This document shows positions 1 through 9,305 of a DNA stretch of 64,000 nt, in pieces. The stretch's first letter is position 1, and each line of letters opens with the position of its first letter. A program made the translations under genes and the position numbers. Origin of the DNA: Haemonchus contortus. Its lineage: Eukaryota > Nematoda > Chromadorea > Rhabditida > Trichostrongylidae. A model generated the notes under the pieces. It ran no database searches. It was not told the origin of the DNA and worked only from the letters and a program-made list of their open reading frames with translations. The DNA lies in NCBI GenBank assembly GCA_000469685.2, contig LS997562.1, positions 42,484,345-42,548,344 on the forward strand. Direction: 5' to 3'.

Positions 1-281
1 GTAGTTAGAGATCCTGAGGCTTTTGCCTTCTAAGGTTCCTTATTCATTTCTAACGATAGTTGTCACTTCCTATCATGTGCCATCAGTGTTCCCATCCTGC
101 CCCCTATCTCTCTTTCAAATTTGAATGCCCTAGGTTCAGTGGGACAGGAGTTATGAATTTCCGGTCAGACAAACACACAAACACACCAACAGACACACTT
201 AGCCGATTATATAAGTAGGATATTACTTCTCCACCAAGCTCACGTGTTATTTCACTTGAATCCTTATCGTGCCTACGTGGC

Positions 282-342
282 GGACGCACAAACGGGCATA
301 CAAACAGACACACAAAGTTAGCGGTTTATATATATCATGGAT
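282..342. repeat. 61-bp direct repeat, left copy
   Basis: This 61-bp block begins GGACGCACAAACGGGCATAC and runs through TTAGCGGTTTATATATATC to CATGGAT. It recurs at 1088-1148 with a single base change (CAAACAGAC against CAAACGGAC). It is rich in short CA and TA runs, as LINE or SINE 3' tails often are, but I cannot assign it to a named element. A weaker relative with CACACAAACACACC and CACTTAGCCGATTATATAAG lies just upstream at about 165-215. Confidence 0.85.
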
Positions 343-1087
343 ATTTGAGAAGTTCTGCCCATGTCACCACCCACTCCTGTGCATGTCCCACCCCTGTAGG
401 TGGATCAAATGTGCTCTTTTGGTTTTGCCCTATGCCCAACCCATACCAAACTTGACCGACTCATGCAGATTCTCGAATTTCTGTACAATTGAAAGAACAA
501 ACAAACAATCAGACGCAAGCGCTTCACATATGATAAGGTGTCGTGTAGATTTCGCCGGAGTTTTTCCCTTCATCTAGCTACTCAAGTATTATGAAGTGGA
601 AAGTTCTTGTGGAAAGTGGAGTGCGCATCTGTGAGCGAAATTCACATTTAAAAATGGAGATTTCGATTAGATTAGATTCCTATGGATTTGATGGATTTTC
701 GATTATGTTTCTATGGAAAAATACGCGTCTAGTCTGGAAAAATAGGTCAAATGCAAAGGTACTTTCGATAAAAATTATTCGAGAGCAAAAAGTTTTTTTT
801 GCCCACGAAGCCTAACCTCTCTCTTCCCTCAGTTGGCTGCGAACCGATAGTTGAATCGTCCATAGTATAGGGATTTAGCATGACAGTGAATAGTCAGGAG
901 AACGCTTTTTACGACCGCTCCCAGCAAAGTTTGTAACTCTATGAAAGATCACGATTCCTCTTCGCTTCGATATCACTTTCGGCAAGATCTATCCGACCGC
1001 TAATGATCTTAGATTCTCATCTAATGAAATATATGTATCCGCTTGATTGATAACGCACTTAATCATTTGCCTACGTGACTTTTGGAA
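343..1087. other. no recognisable gene
   Basis: This AT-rich stretch lies between the two 61-bp repeats. Its short open frames show no domain or coding signature. It could be the interior or flank of a repeat whose ends are the 61-bp copies. Confidence 0.5.
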
Positions 1088-1148
1088 GGACGCACAAACG
1101 GGCATACAAACGGACACACAAAGTTAGCGGTTTATATATATCATGGAT
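1088..1148. repeat. 61-bp direct repeat, right copy, abutting a gag pseudogene
   Basis: This is the second copy of the block at 282-342, with 60 of 61 bases identical by eye. Its right edge coincides with the point where the BEL/Pao gag-like reading frame on the minus strand stops making sense (about 1149). That suggests a younger element ending in this sequence landed in, or truncated, the retrotransposon. Confidence 0.85.
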
Positions 1149-1149
1149 T

Positions 1150-1960
1150 TCATTTATGCGCTCTTCCGTGCTGGTCTGAGCGTCTACCGACTCTACCATG
1201 ATTGCCATTTTCCACTGGCTTTCCTCCATGTCTGGTGTCACCAACTGTTCCAGTACCTTCCGCTGTATGCGGACTGCGAACTTGGATAGCACGTTCTGGG
1301 CGTTGTATGATCCATCTAATACAATCCCTAGCTTTTGAGGGCTGAAAGTTGTGTAACAAGCGGAATTATCGTTTCCAAAAGCTTCCTCTGAGCTTGTATT
1401 GTTACACCTTCTGCTACCGTCTCCTCTAGACGACGTTGTATAGCGGCGATTAGCTGGGACGGGTTACCGTACTTCTTATTTGGAAGATCTACTGCGAGCG
1501 CATAATTCTCTTCTGTGATTGGGTATCGCTTAATCAGTTGACGTGCCTCACCACGTAGTGCCGATAGTAGGTAGTTGAATTTTTGCAACCCACTTAATGA
1601 GTCCTGAGAATCCACATTTGCCTCGAATAGTGTCCAAAAATTTGAAAAGTCCCATATCTTACCTTCAAATACCGGTATTGGGACTGGTAGTAGCTTGGGT
1701 GCAATTGCTCCTAGTTGGTAGGGACCCCTCGTCCGCATTGGAGGCGCATCTGACTCCAATGCTGCTGCAGTATCTAATGCTCCCATGCGTTTGGCCTCAA
1801 GTTGCAATGCGAGCTTTTTTGCGTTATCAACTGGGTTGTGTGCCTTCTCTATATATTCCTCTCCCTGTGTTTGCTGTTCTGCGGTAAGGGGTTCCTCAAG
1901 GCCATCCAGCGCCTCAACCAACTGATCCTTTCAGTTCTGCCACGTACTCCGTTGTTTCCT
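1150..1960 (-). pseudogene. BEL/Pao retrotransposon gag-like fragment, frameshifted
   Basis: Read on the minus strand, a 197-residue open stretch (1921 down to 1328) contains the signature of nematode BEL/Pao gag proteins (DUF1759 type). It reads PVPIPVFEGKIWDFSNFWTL, followed by FEANVDSQDSLSGLQKFNYL and LLSALRGEARQLIKRYPI. After a stop at 1328 the protein continues in another frame as VLSKFAVRIQRKVLEQL and EESQWKMAIMVESVDAQ down to about 1150, so at least one frameshift separates the two parts. No protease, reverse transcriptase, integrase or LTR is visible nearby. In the family, gag forms the virus-like particle core. This copy is a dead 5' fragment cut at 1149 by the repeat. Assignment to BEL/Pao rests on the VFEGKIWDFSNFW motif and is fairly sure; the missing remainder is inferred. 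Confidence 0.75.
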
Positions 1961-2376
1961 TCCCCTGTGGCGGGGCGTCGCGCAGGGATCGATTACCGCG
2001 TTCGCTGCTACATATATCTATTGATCAGCCCCACCAGATTGTTGCAATGTTGAGGAGGTATTTCCGTGTTTTCAGCGCCATTGGACCCGACATGGTTATT
2101 TTTCGTGTTTGATTCTTTTATCGATCGATTTTTGTCGAAACTAAGACGAAAAAATGAAAAAACCGAATCAAAGAGAAAAATCCAATCAAAGCATTCTATT
2201 GAAAAAAGCGTGTTCTAATGGTGTGAATTCTGCGTGAACTTTCAAAATGATACTCAAAAGTTCTAAGCGTTCAAATGAAAATTCGCTACCTCCTCACTGG
2301 TTTCCTGGTCCTTTTGACAGATGCACCATAAAAAGGAATATATATCTATATTTGTCCCGATGACAATATATATATA
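1961..2376. other. no recognisable gene; AT-rich flank
   Basis: This gap lies between the gag fragment and the 3' end of the first RTE element. An AT-rich stretch at 2100-2200 has loosely self-complementary GATTC/GAATC runs. I see no coding potential. Confidence 0.4.
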
Positions 2377-5300
2377 TATCACCTGTATCACCTGTACTCC
2401 CGTTGATCGTCGATTTCCTTGAGCGGGCGCCAGTAACGTCTCCATTTGTCCCTGTCGCGAGCCAGAGTAGTCCAGTGAATCGCACTCGCTCGAGGGACAC
2501 GGGGCAAGACATTCCTTTCGTTCAGAGCTTTCGTGAAGAAGTCTGGCCCATTGGTGGCCGTCCTGGTCGCCTGACGTCCCGAGGGATCCAGTCCGTAACC
2601 GCTCTGGTCCAACGGTCATCATTATATCGCATAACGTGTCCGGCCCACCTGATCTTCGATCTCTTGGCGTAATCAACGGCATCCCTGATCTTCGTTCGTC
2701 GACGAGCTCGGAACTCCGGATTCCCTTCTGCACTTGCGTGTATAGAGAAATTCCGAGCATCGTCCTTTCCACAACGCGTTGAATGACGCTAACTGCATGC
2801 TCATCCTGCTTTCGTAGAGTCCAAGTCTCTGAGGCGTATGTCAAAGCAGGAAGGACCACAGTGTCGAAAAGGTGAGCGCGGAGCCGGATGTTCTTCGTTT
2901 TCTTCACTACTCCCTCGATGTTCTTAAATGCTCCCCACGCCGCGCGTTTCCGTCTGCTCAGCTCCGGAGCTAGGTCGTTCATCATGTTGACTTCTCGACC
3001 TAGATACACATAGCTGGAGCATTCAGAGATATTCGTTCCATTCAGCATGAAAGGAGCATCAGGCACCAATCCGTTTCGCATGAACATCGTCTTCGTTAAG
3101 TTCAGTCTCAAGCCGATCTTTCCACAAGCGTTGTCAAATTCGGCCAGCATTTGTTCCGCCTGCTCGATGTTGGGTGTTATAAGCACGATGTCATCTGCAA
3201 AGCGGAGATGATGTAAGTAGCGGCCATCGACCTTCACTCCCATGCTTTCCCATTCCATATGACGCATGACGTTCTCGAGAGCGGCACTGAAAAGTTTGGA
3301 TGAGATGGTATCGCCCTGTCGAACCCCTCTCTTCACGTTGATGATGACTTCTTTATAGAATGGCGAGATCCTGGTCGTGAAGTTGTTGTAGAGCTCACGA
3401 AGCATCCTTACATATTGAGTAGGAACACCCTGGTTGCCCGGGGCTTCAATTACCGCTTCTGCCTCGACGGTATCAAGGCTTTCTTCGAATCGATGAACGT
3501 AAGACATAACGGCATTTTGTACTCTCGCGATACTTCAATGGGTCTTGTAACGGTGTGGATGTGATCGATTGTACTGAACCCTCTCCGGAACCCTGCTTGC
3601 TCGCATGGCTGCCCTTCTTCTAATATTCTGCCAATCCTGTTAAGGATGACTCGTGTGAAGAGTTTATAGATTACAGACAGCAGGCAAATTGGGCGATAAT
3701 TGCCAATGTCGTCTGGATCTCCCTTCTTATACAGCAACACGGTCTTGCTAGTTTTCCACGAAGTGGGCACTTTGCATTGCGACAGGTACCGCGTGAAAAG
3801 CCGGGCCAGGGTTTTGACAATGACTGGCGGAAGGCTCTTTAGATGTTCTGCTTTGATCCTGTCGGGACCGGGTGCTGTACCATTCCTCATCGACGTGATG
3901 GCATGTCGAATTTCGGAAGGGAGAACTGATGGGACGACGTATTCGTCTTGCCCAAGATGGTGGGTAGACAGGTAGACGTGGCTGTCGAAGAGATTAGAGT
4001 AGAAGTCGTAGATAACCTTCTCCATTGCCCTTCGGGATGCAGTAACAGTTCCATCAGAACGACGAAGGGAAACCATCTTGGTCTTGTAATTGGCGAAACT
4101 CCGTCGGGCTTTGCGAATGCTCTTTCCGGCCTCGGCGGCTTCGACCATGACTGCTGCTCTTCTCTCTTTCAGATCTTCCTTTATCGCTTCTCTGCATAGC
4201 TTCGCAAGTTCGGACGTTTGTTGATGATTGCCTGTAGCTCGCGCGATACCACGCTGGCGTATCAGCTCGAGAGTCTTCGAAGAGAGACGTTTCTTGACAT
4301 CTTTGAGACTCTCAGCTCTCCTGGCGCAATCGTGAAGATGTTCGACGAGCCGGTCGTATTCTTCATCGATGTTGTCGCTGACGGAATCTTCCCACAAACT
4401 CGCCAATGAAGCGAAGTGATCCCAATTGACCACAGTCTTGGGGCTTCGTTTCCTGAACTTCGCAGCTCTCTCTCCACGCACTGAAAAGCGGAATCTAGCG
4501 CGGAGGAGACGATGGTCTGATCCCGTGTAGAACTTCGGAACAACAGCGACGTCAGTCAGGCAAAACTTCCGATTGACGATGATGTGATCTATTTCATTAT
4601 GGAACTGCCCACCAGGCGACTCCCATGTCCATCGGGAATGAGAGGGCTTCTGGAACTGCGAGTTACCATGGATAGTGTGGGTCGACATGATAAACTCGGA
4701 TAGCCTTTCACCCTGCTCATTCCATTCCATTCCGTGAGTCCCGATGTGGAGCTCTTCAGTCGTTCTCCTGGGGCCAATCTTGGCGTTGAAATCACCGACG
4801 ATGACCTTGAAGAAAGTATGGTCTTCTCTGTAGAGCTTCTCCAGATCCATATAGAACGCCTCCAGCTCTTCTTCATCGTAGCTCGATGTTGGTGCGTAAA
4901 CAACGAAGACTGTTAGAGCTGGGGTTGAGCCACATCTTCTCAATCGCAAACGTCCGATTCGGGTTGTCAAGCTTTCGTACGAATCGATGTTCATGGCCAA
5001 GTGCGTGTTGACGAGGACACCTACACCGCCGACGCCTCTGCTGTCGCATGTTCCAAGGAACAGTTCTTCTCCAGTTTCAAATACAGCGTGCAGCGGGCGG
5101 TGCCTTCTCGTCTCGGTCAGTCCGATGACGTCGTACTTGATTTTCCTAGCTTGCATCATCAGGTCTTCTATACACGCTTCCGATGCAAGCGTCCGTGCGT
5201 TGAAAGTACAGATCGCCATCTTAGTCCTTCTCCTTTTGGGCAGCCTGTTTTGGCCCTGAGATTTTGGCAGCCTCTTCCGAGCGGTCCTACCCAACGCTGC

Positions 5301-5426
5301 CGTATTGGGGGCTCCCTCAGGTTCAGGGGAATGAGGCCCATTTCTGTTACTGTTTTTGGCATGAAATCCACGTGTAACTTGCCAGGCTCTAGCACGTGGG
5401 GGGCCTACTCTTAGCCGTGTGGACAT
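2377..5426 (-). mobile_element. RTE-clade non-LTR retrotransposon, copy 1
   Basis: This is a nearly complete LINE on the minus strand. Its 3' end lies at the short tandem tail near 2377-2395 (minus-strand units of TACAGGTGA), which is the RTE habit of ending in a few short repeats rather than poly(A). The same tail closes the second copy at about 20617. The coding region runs right up to the tail: the stop codon falls inside the tail sequence. The 5' side loses similarity to copy 2 near 5400. A TA-rich run (2361-2380) abuts the 3' tail. The element should mobilise by target-primed reverse transcription, but its frame is broken, so this copy is not autonomous. Confidence 0.9.
2388..5426 (-). 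pseudogene. RTE endonuclease-reverse transcriptase, at least two frameshifts
   Basis: The likely start is the Met at 5426 (MSTRLRVG). An AP-endonuclease-like domain begins at 5219 (MAICTFNARTL). It shows the catalytic signatures IGLTETRRHR, VVYAPTSSYDEEE, VIVGDFNAKIG, FHNEIDHIIVN and GSDHRLLRARF. The reverse transcriptase follows with NGTAPGPDRIKAEHL, LLYKKGDPDDIGNYRPICLL and EQAGFRRGFSTIDHIHTV. The first catalytic block is split by a frameshift near 3480-3500: FIDSKKA ends one frame and DTVEAEAV resumes in the next. RVKRGVRQGDTIS-like block B and LRFADDIVLI (block C) are intact. A second frameshift lies around 2600-2760, after which [10 protein letters not shown] and [16 protein letters not shown] complete the C-terminus. 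These domains in this order, with no separate ORF1 visible, fit the RTE/BovB group. The protein would nick target DNA and copy its RNA; here it is disrupted. Confidence 0.9.
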
Positions 5427-5936
5427 GCGGACGTGCCGTTGATTTATATACATATATATCTTTTTTATAAATATAATTGAATGGATAATGAAAGCTCCAA
5501 GCAAAGTTACCATCGAACAGTAGAAAAATGCTGGCGAGAGCTTTCGGACCATACAAGCCGACATCTGATGTTAAAGACGAAAGCATGTGGCAGGGCAACA
5601 GGTTGCCTCCCTTTTGGTAGGAAGATATTTCCCCGAGCGAGTCCTTGTTCTTAGTCCAGAATGCAGTGATACAGATCTAATGTACAGGGGCTTGCTTTGG
5701 GCAACTAACGCGTGAAGAACGAATTCAATCGCGACCTCGGGCGGACGGATAAGGGGGACTCAAGCAAGGGGGCCGCCATCCCTCCAGTTCATCGACAACT
5801 ACCTAACCACAGCTTCGAACGCGAAGCGGCAAGCCGGTCAATATAAAGCCTCGCATAACTGGAAATTACCGGAACTTTGCATTGGAGCACATGATGACAT
5901 AGTAAAAAATTACAAAAACCCGGTTTTTTTTTTTAC
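5427..5936. other. no recognisable gene
   Basis: This is the sequence between the RTE 5' end and the piggyBac-type MITE. The left half is TA-rich (5440-5480) and the right half is GC-richer (5700-5850). A minus-strand open frame upstream of the RTE start crosses this region, but the residues have no RTE similarity that I can see. Confidence 0.4.
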
Positions 5937-5940
5937 TTAA

Positions 5941-6571
5941 CCCATTGACGACCGCATGGCCCGTATACGGGCCACGCCTTGTCGTGCTCCTGGGACCGCG
6001 TGGCCCGTATACGGGCCACAGTATTATTTTGTATGTATAACATTCATTTTAGATTTTTTTGACCCTTTCAAGTATCGAGCAGGTTTATGACCTACTATAG
6101 AATCTTGACGCGCAGTGGTCCGTAAAAAGTTCACTTCTGACTCTAGTAATAAGAGAAAACAAAGCTACTTCCGACGGCATTGGTAAAGGAGGAAAACCAA
6201 AGGCTGTAAAAAAAAGTTGTAAAAAGATGCAAAAAGGATCTAAAGGGACTTTGCTGGGTATCCGATGATTCGACACATGCTATTCTCATCTCGTATGTAT
6301 GCTCGTGTCTAGACAGAGTCGCATTTGGAAATGATTTGGTGAAGACTCTCACCTCCCTTTGAACAATCAGAAACAACATTAGATGCCATAACGTAACTCT
6401 AAATAGTGTGTATGACTTGTAACCTTTACATGCCACATTTAAAAAAACTTTTTTGCCGGCTGGAAATGCATACGAAAAAATTTACCTGCTCCTGGGACCG
6501 TGTGGCAGCCCGCGAAAAGCGCGCCCGGTCCCACACGCCAGACACGCTAAAAACGCGCGGTCGCCAATGGG
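5941..6571. mobile_element. piggyBac-type MITE with TTAA target duplication
   Basis: The 631-bp element is flanked on both sides by TTAA (5937-5940 and 6572-6575), the target duplication of the piggyBac superfamily. Terminal inverted repeats are CCCATTGACGACCGC at the left and CCCATTGGCGACCGC (complement of the right end), 14 of 15 matching, and they start with the CCC typical of the superfamily. Just inside the left end is a perfect 18-bp palindrome, TGGCCCGTATACGGGCCA, present twice (5957-5974 and 6001-6018). A subterminal motif GCTCCTGGGACCG is repeated near both ends (about 5985 and 6489). There is no transposase, so it must have been moved in trans. The superfamily call rests on the ends and duplication only. 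Confidence 0.85.
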
Positions 6572-6652
6572 TTAAACAAGAGTGGTAAAGCGGACACGCC
6601 CACACGCCGCACGTTCACACACCCACCGCGTTGAGATGGTAGGCCAGCGGGT

Positions 6653-6654
<2 letters not shown>

Positions 6655-6696
<42 letters not shown>
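6655..6696. repeat. (AT)n microsatellite
   Basis: An uninterrupted AT dinucleotide run of about 42 bases, followed by a decayed ATAATATAATG. Confidence 0.95.
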
Positions 6697-6702
<6 letters not shown>

Positions 6703-7466
6703 ATGTTTCTCCAGATAGACTGTGGAGAGCCGTATATCTTCTTTTCCAAATGTGGTGGTCCACTAGTAGTATACAATTTATACAGTAATAACAGCAACGA
6801 ATACAATAGCTAGCAGCACAAAATAAATTCAGGACTTCGAGGCGTGGGTGAGGGTTGAAGAATAATGAATGAACCTATTTATTTATGAGGGCCTTTGTAT
6901 ACCTGCAGGCCAAATACCGAAGTTCAAACTGCCCTTCCCGCCAGATCAGCTACAGTCGGAGATCTAACATTTTTTGATCGCGAACGTCGCGATACCTTGA
7001 CTTCGGCAAGATCCTCCTTGATCACATCCATCAAATTTTTGGAGCTTCTCGCTCGCATTTATAATTACTACTGACTTACAATTTGTTCACATAGGAAATG
7101 CATAAAGTATTTGAAATCAAGATTTCCGCTCCAGTTGAAGGGTAGCTACGATGTATCTTAAGTGGAAAGGACAATGAAAAGGTTAAGAGTCTTAAAATAG
7201 CAGTTTGTGGTATGGAGTGAAGCCTATGAGGCTTGTATAGGCAGCGAAAAATGGTAATACAATTGTGCAGGTATGTCAGTTTGGGCAGTACATATCATTC
7301 CTGTGTCTTATCTGTTTCATGATGGAGAAGCTGCTGCATATTTTTTCTGAAACTTTTCTTCTACGACCTGATCTTAATGTTAATTATCATCTCGGATTCC
7401 AGCCACCGCAACGACGGATCATCCAGATCGTTTGGGAATGGATTCCGATCAAACTACACGGAACTC
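6697..7466. other. no recognisable gene
   Basis: AT-rich sequence without coding or repeat signatures that I can name. Confidence 0.4.
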
Positions 7467-7703
7467 TATGGCTTCTTTCATAGTCCGCCGGCCGGCCGGT
7501 CGGCCGGCGCGCCGGCTGACGTAAAACGAATTAGTTCGTGTGAGAAATCTATGTCTCTTGCATTTCATTTCACGGTAAAATTCTTTACGGTCGGGTTGGG
7601 AAATAGAATGCAACAGACGTACTTTTCTTACACAATCTAATTCGTTTTACGTCAGCCGGCGCGCCGGCCGGCCACCGGGCCGGCGGACTATGAAAGCAGC
7701 CTA
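7467..7703. mobile_element. GC-rich hairpin MITE
   Basis: This 237-bp unit can fold almost end to end. The left arm (7467-7533) reads inward from CTTTCATAGTCCGCCGGCC to GACGTAAAACGAATTAG. The right arm (7637-7703) carries the complement, from CTAATTCGTTTTACGTCAGC to GGCCGGCGGACTATGAAAGC. The arms are about 65 bp each and are dominated by GGCC/GGCGCGCC runs in otherwise AT-rich DNA. The spacer is only about 100 bp and has no open frame of its own. The arms differ by a few indels in the GGCC tract. I see no convincing target duplication, so the superfamily is open. Confidence 0.8.
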
Positions 7704-7753
7704 TTTCGGTCTTCTCAATCGGAGCTTTTTTTCTGTATGTCTTTAATATAGGA

Positions 7754-8460
7754 TTAGGTTTTTTATCGCAAAAGTTTTGAGACACTCATTGGCACACTGT
7801 AAGTGTTAATTTGGATAATAACCACCACTACTATCTACGAAATTCCGGATCGCCATTTTTCTATATGAATTGTTTATTAAGTGGGCGGGGTTTAGAGTTG
7901 AGGGGCAGCGCTTCTTCTTAACTTCTTCTTCGAAGTTTAATTTATCCATCCATCAAGTTAGAGGGGTGACTGCATTCAATTTCGATTTTTTCCAATTCAT
8001 TTTTCGCCGATAGGCTCACCCGCTCTTATCTATGGAATTTTAGGGTAATGAGTATCTAACCTAGAGGGAGCATTGGTGCTATCACATAGCTTTCGTGTCT
8101 CGGAAGCGGCACAGTGAAACTAGACTATATGGCGGACCGTTTCTTTTGCCGGAAGGTGGACAGCGCCCCTCTGTTTTTGTTCAAGGGATTTGGCTCTCCA
8201 TGAGCCTCTCATAATCCCACATCAGTTAGTTCCGAATGAGGGTGATGGGGAGGGACTGGCTAATTGGGACGCGTGGCTGTCAACAGTTGCTACACGGCTC
8301 ACAAGGAAAGCCTCGGAAACCTTATCGTGTGTTTCTGTGTGCTAAATTTGTAATAGATTATCCTAAAAAGTTGCAATAGAGCGGAGGTGGCAAAGGTCCT
8401 CCGAAAAAACGAGGACATATTTAAACTTGTACTGTGTCTCAAAACTTTCGCGTCAGCCTA
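7754..8460. mobile_element. non-autonomous mariner-like element, copy A
   Basis: The left end reads TTAGGTTTTTTATCGCAAAA then GTTTTGAGACAC. The complement of the right end reads TAGGCTGACGCGAAAGTTTT then GAGACAC. The shared CGAAAGTTTTGAGACAC core places it with the mariner-like ends at 8547-9305 and with the mariner at 22.9 kb (CAAAAGTTTTGAGA). There is no transposase. Internal blocks around 8140-8290 are loosely similar to 9100-9240 in copy B (for example GCGCCCCTCT and TGGCTAATTGGGACGCG). The boundaries are approximate. Confidence 0.6.
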
Positions 8461-8546
8461 AAAACTACCAGTTTGTTTCGCTTGACCGTTTTCATTGAAT
8501 TTTGATATTCTGATTCAATGAGGTATCTCCAGAGCTTCTGCTGGCA

Positions 8547-9305
8547 TTAAGTTGATGCAAAAGTTTTGGGAGATTCAGACCTTTTGAGACTACACCATTT
8601 GAATTCATTGGCGGTTTTATTTCAACCCAACTCATTAAACTACATAGCCGTCATCATTAACTATGACATTCATACAACGTGCGGGGAAGTCGACTGTTTC
8701 CTTGTTCCAGGCAGAACAGAACTCTGAGTCGAAGAAGTCAGCAAAAGCGTTATTGAGTTTTTCAAAGGGGCGAACTCCTAGTCAGGAACCGTATGGGGTA
8801 ATCAAACGAGTGGTTTTCGGAAGGGCCGAGGTAAGGGATATGCGGAGGATGGGGAACAATATTTCAGCCAAATTCCTGTTCATTAAAATTCTAATTACCT
8901 GCACTTCGGGGTATTTGTAAAAAGGACGGAAAAATTTTTCAGTCGCTTCTCCTCATTTGCACGAACGAGTCCCAGAGCTGACTGGTGTGGATGGTAGTCG
9001 TGAGTGTTTGGCTTCGAGGGAGCAATCGTGGTTTTTCATTTTTTTGGTGTTTTGGAAGTAGTGCAGCAAAACCTTTACCGGGATGGGAATCGCAGTGGCT
9101 GGCCTTCTTCTTTGAAACGGAACAGTGCCCCTCTTGGTGTTGTCATGGAGGTCCATCTCTCATACTCCCTCAACAATCTTGCAGAAATCCGCCCTTGGGG
9201 ATGAGTAGAAGCGAATGGCTGATTAAGACGGGTGTCTGTGTTAATGTTTTTGGACGAGACGACAGTACAGTAATTTTATGTCTCAAAACTTAAGCATCAA
9301 CCTAA
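8547..9305. mobile_element. non-autonomous mariner-like element, copy B
   Basis: The left end TTAAGTTGATGCAAAAGTTT mirrors the right end, whose complement is TTAGGTTGATGCTTAAGTTT; both continue TTGGGAGA/TTGAGACA. The right end abuts TA as expected for mariner insertions, but the left TA is not clear. It contains an 85-residue plus-strand open frame (8663-8920) with no transposase motif. It lies 86 bp from copy A, so the two form a close pair of the same family. Confidence 0.6.
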
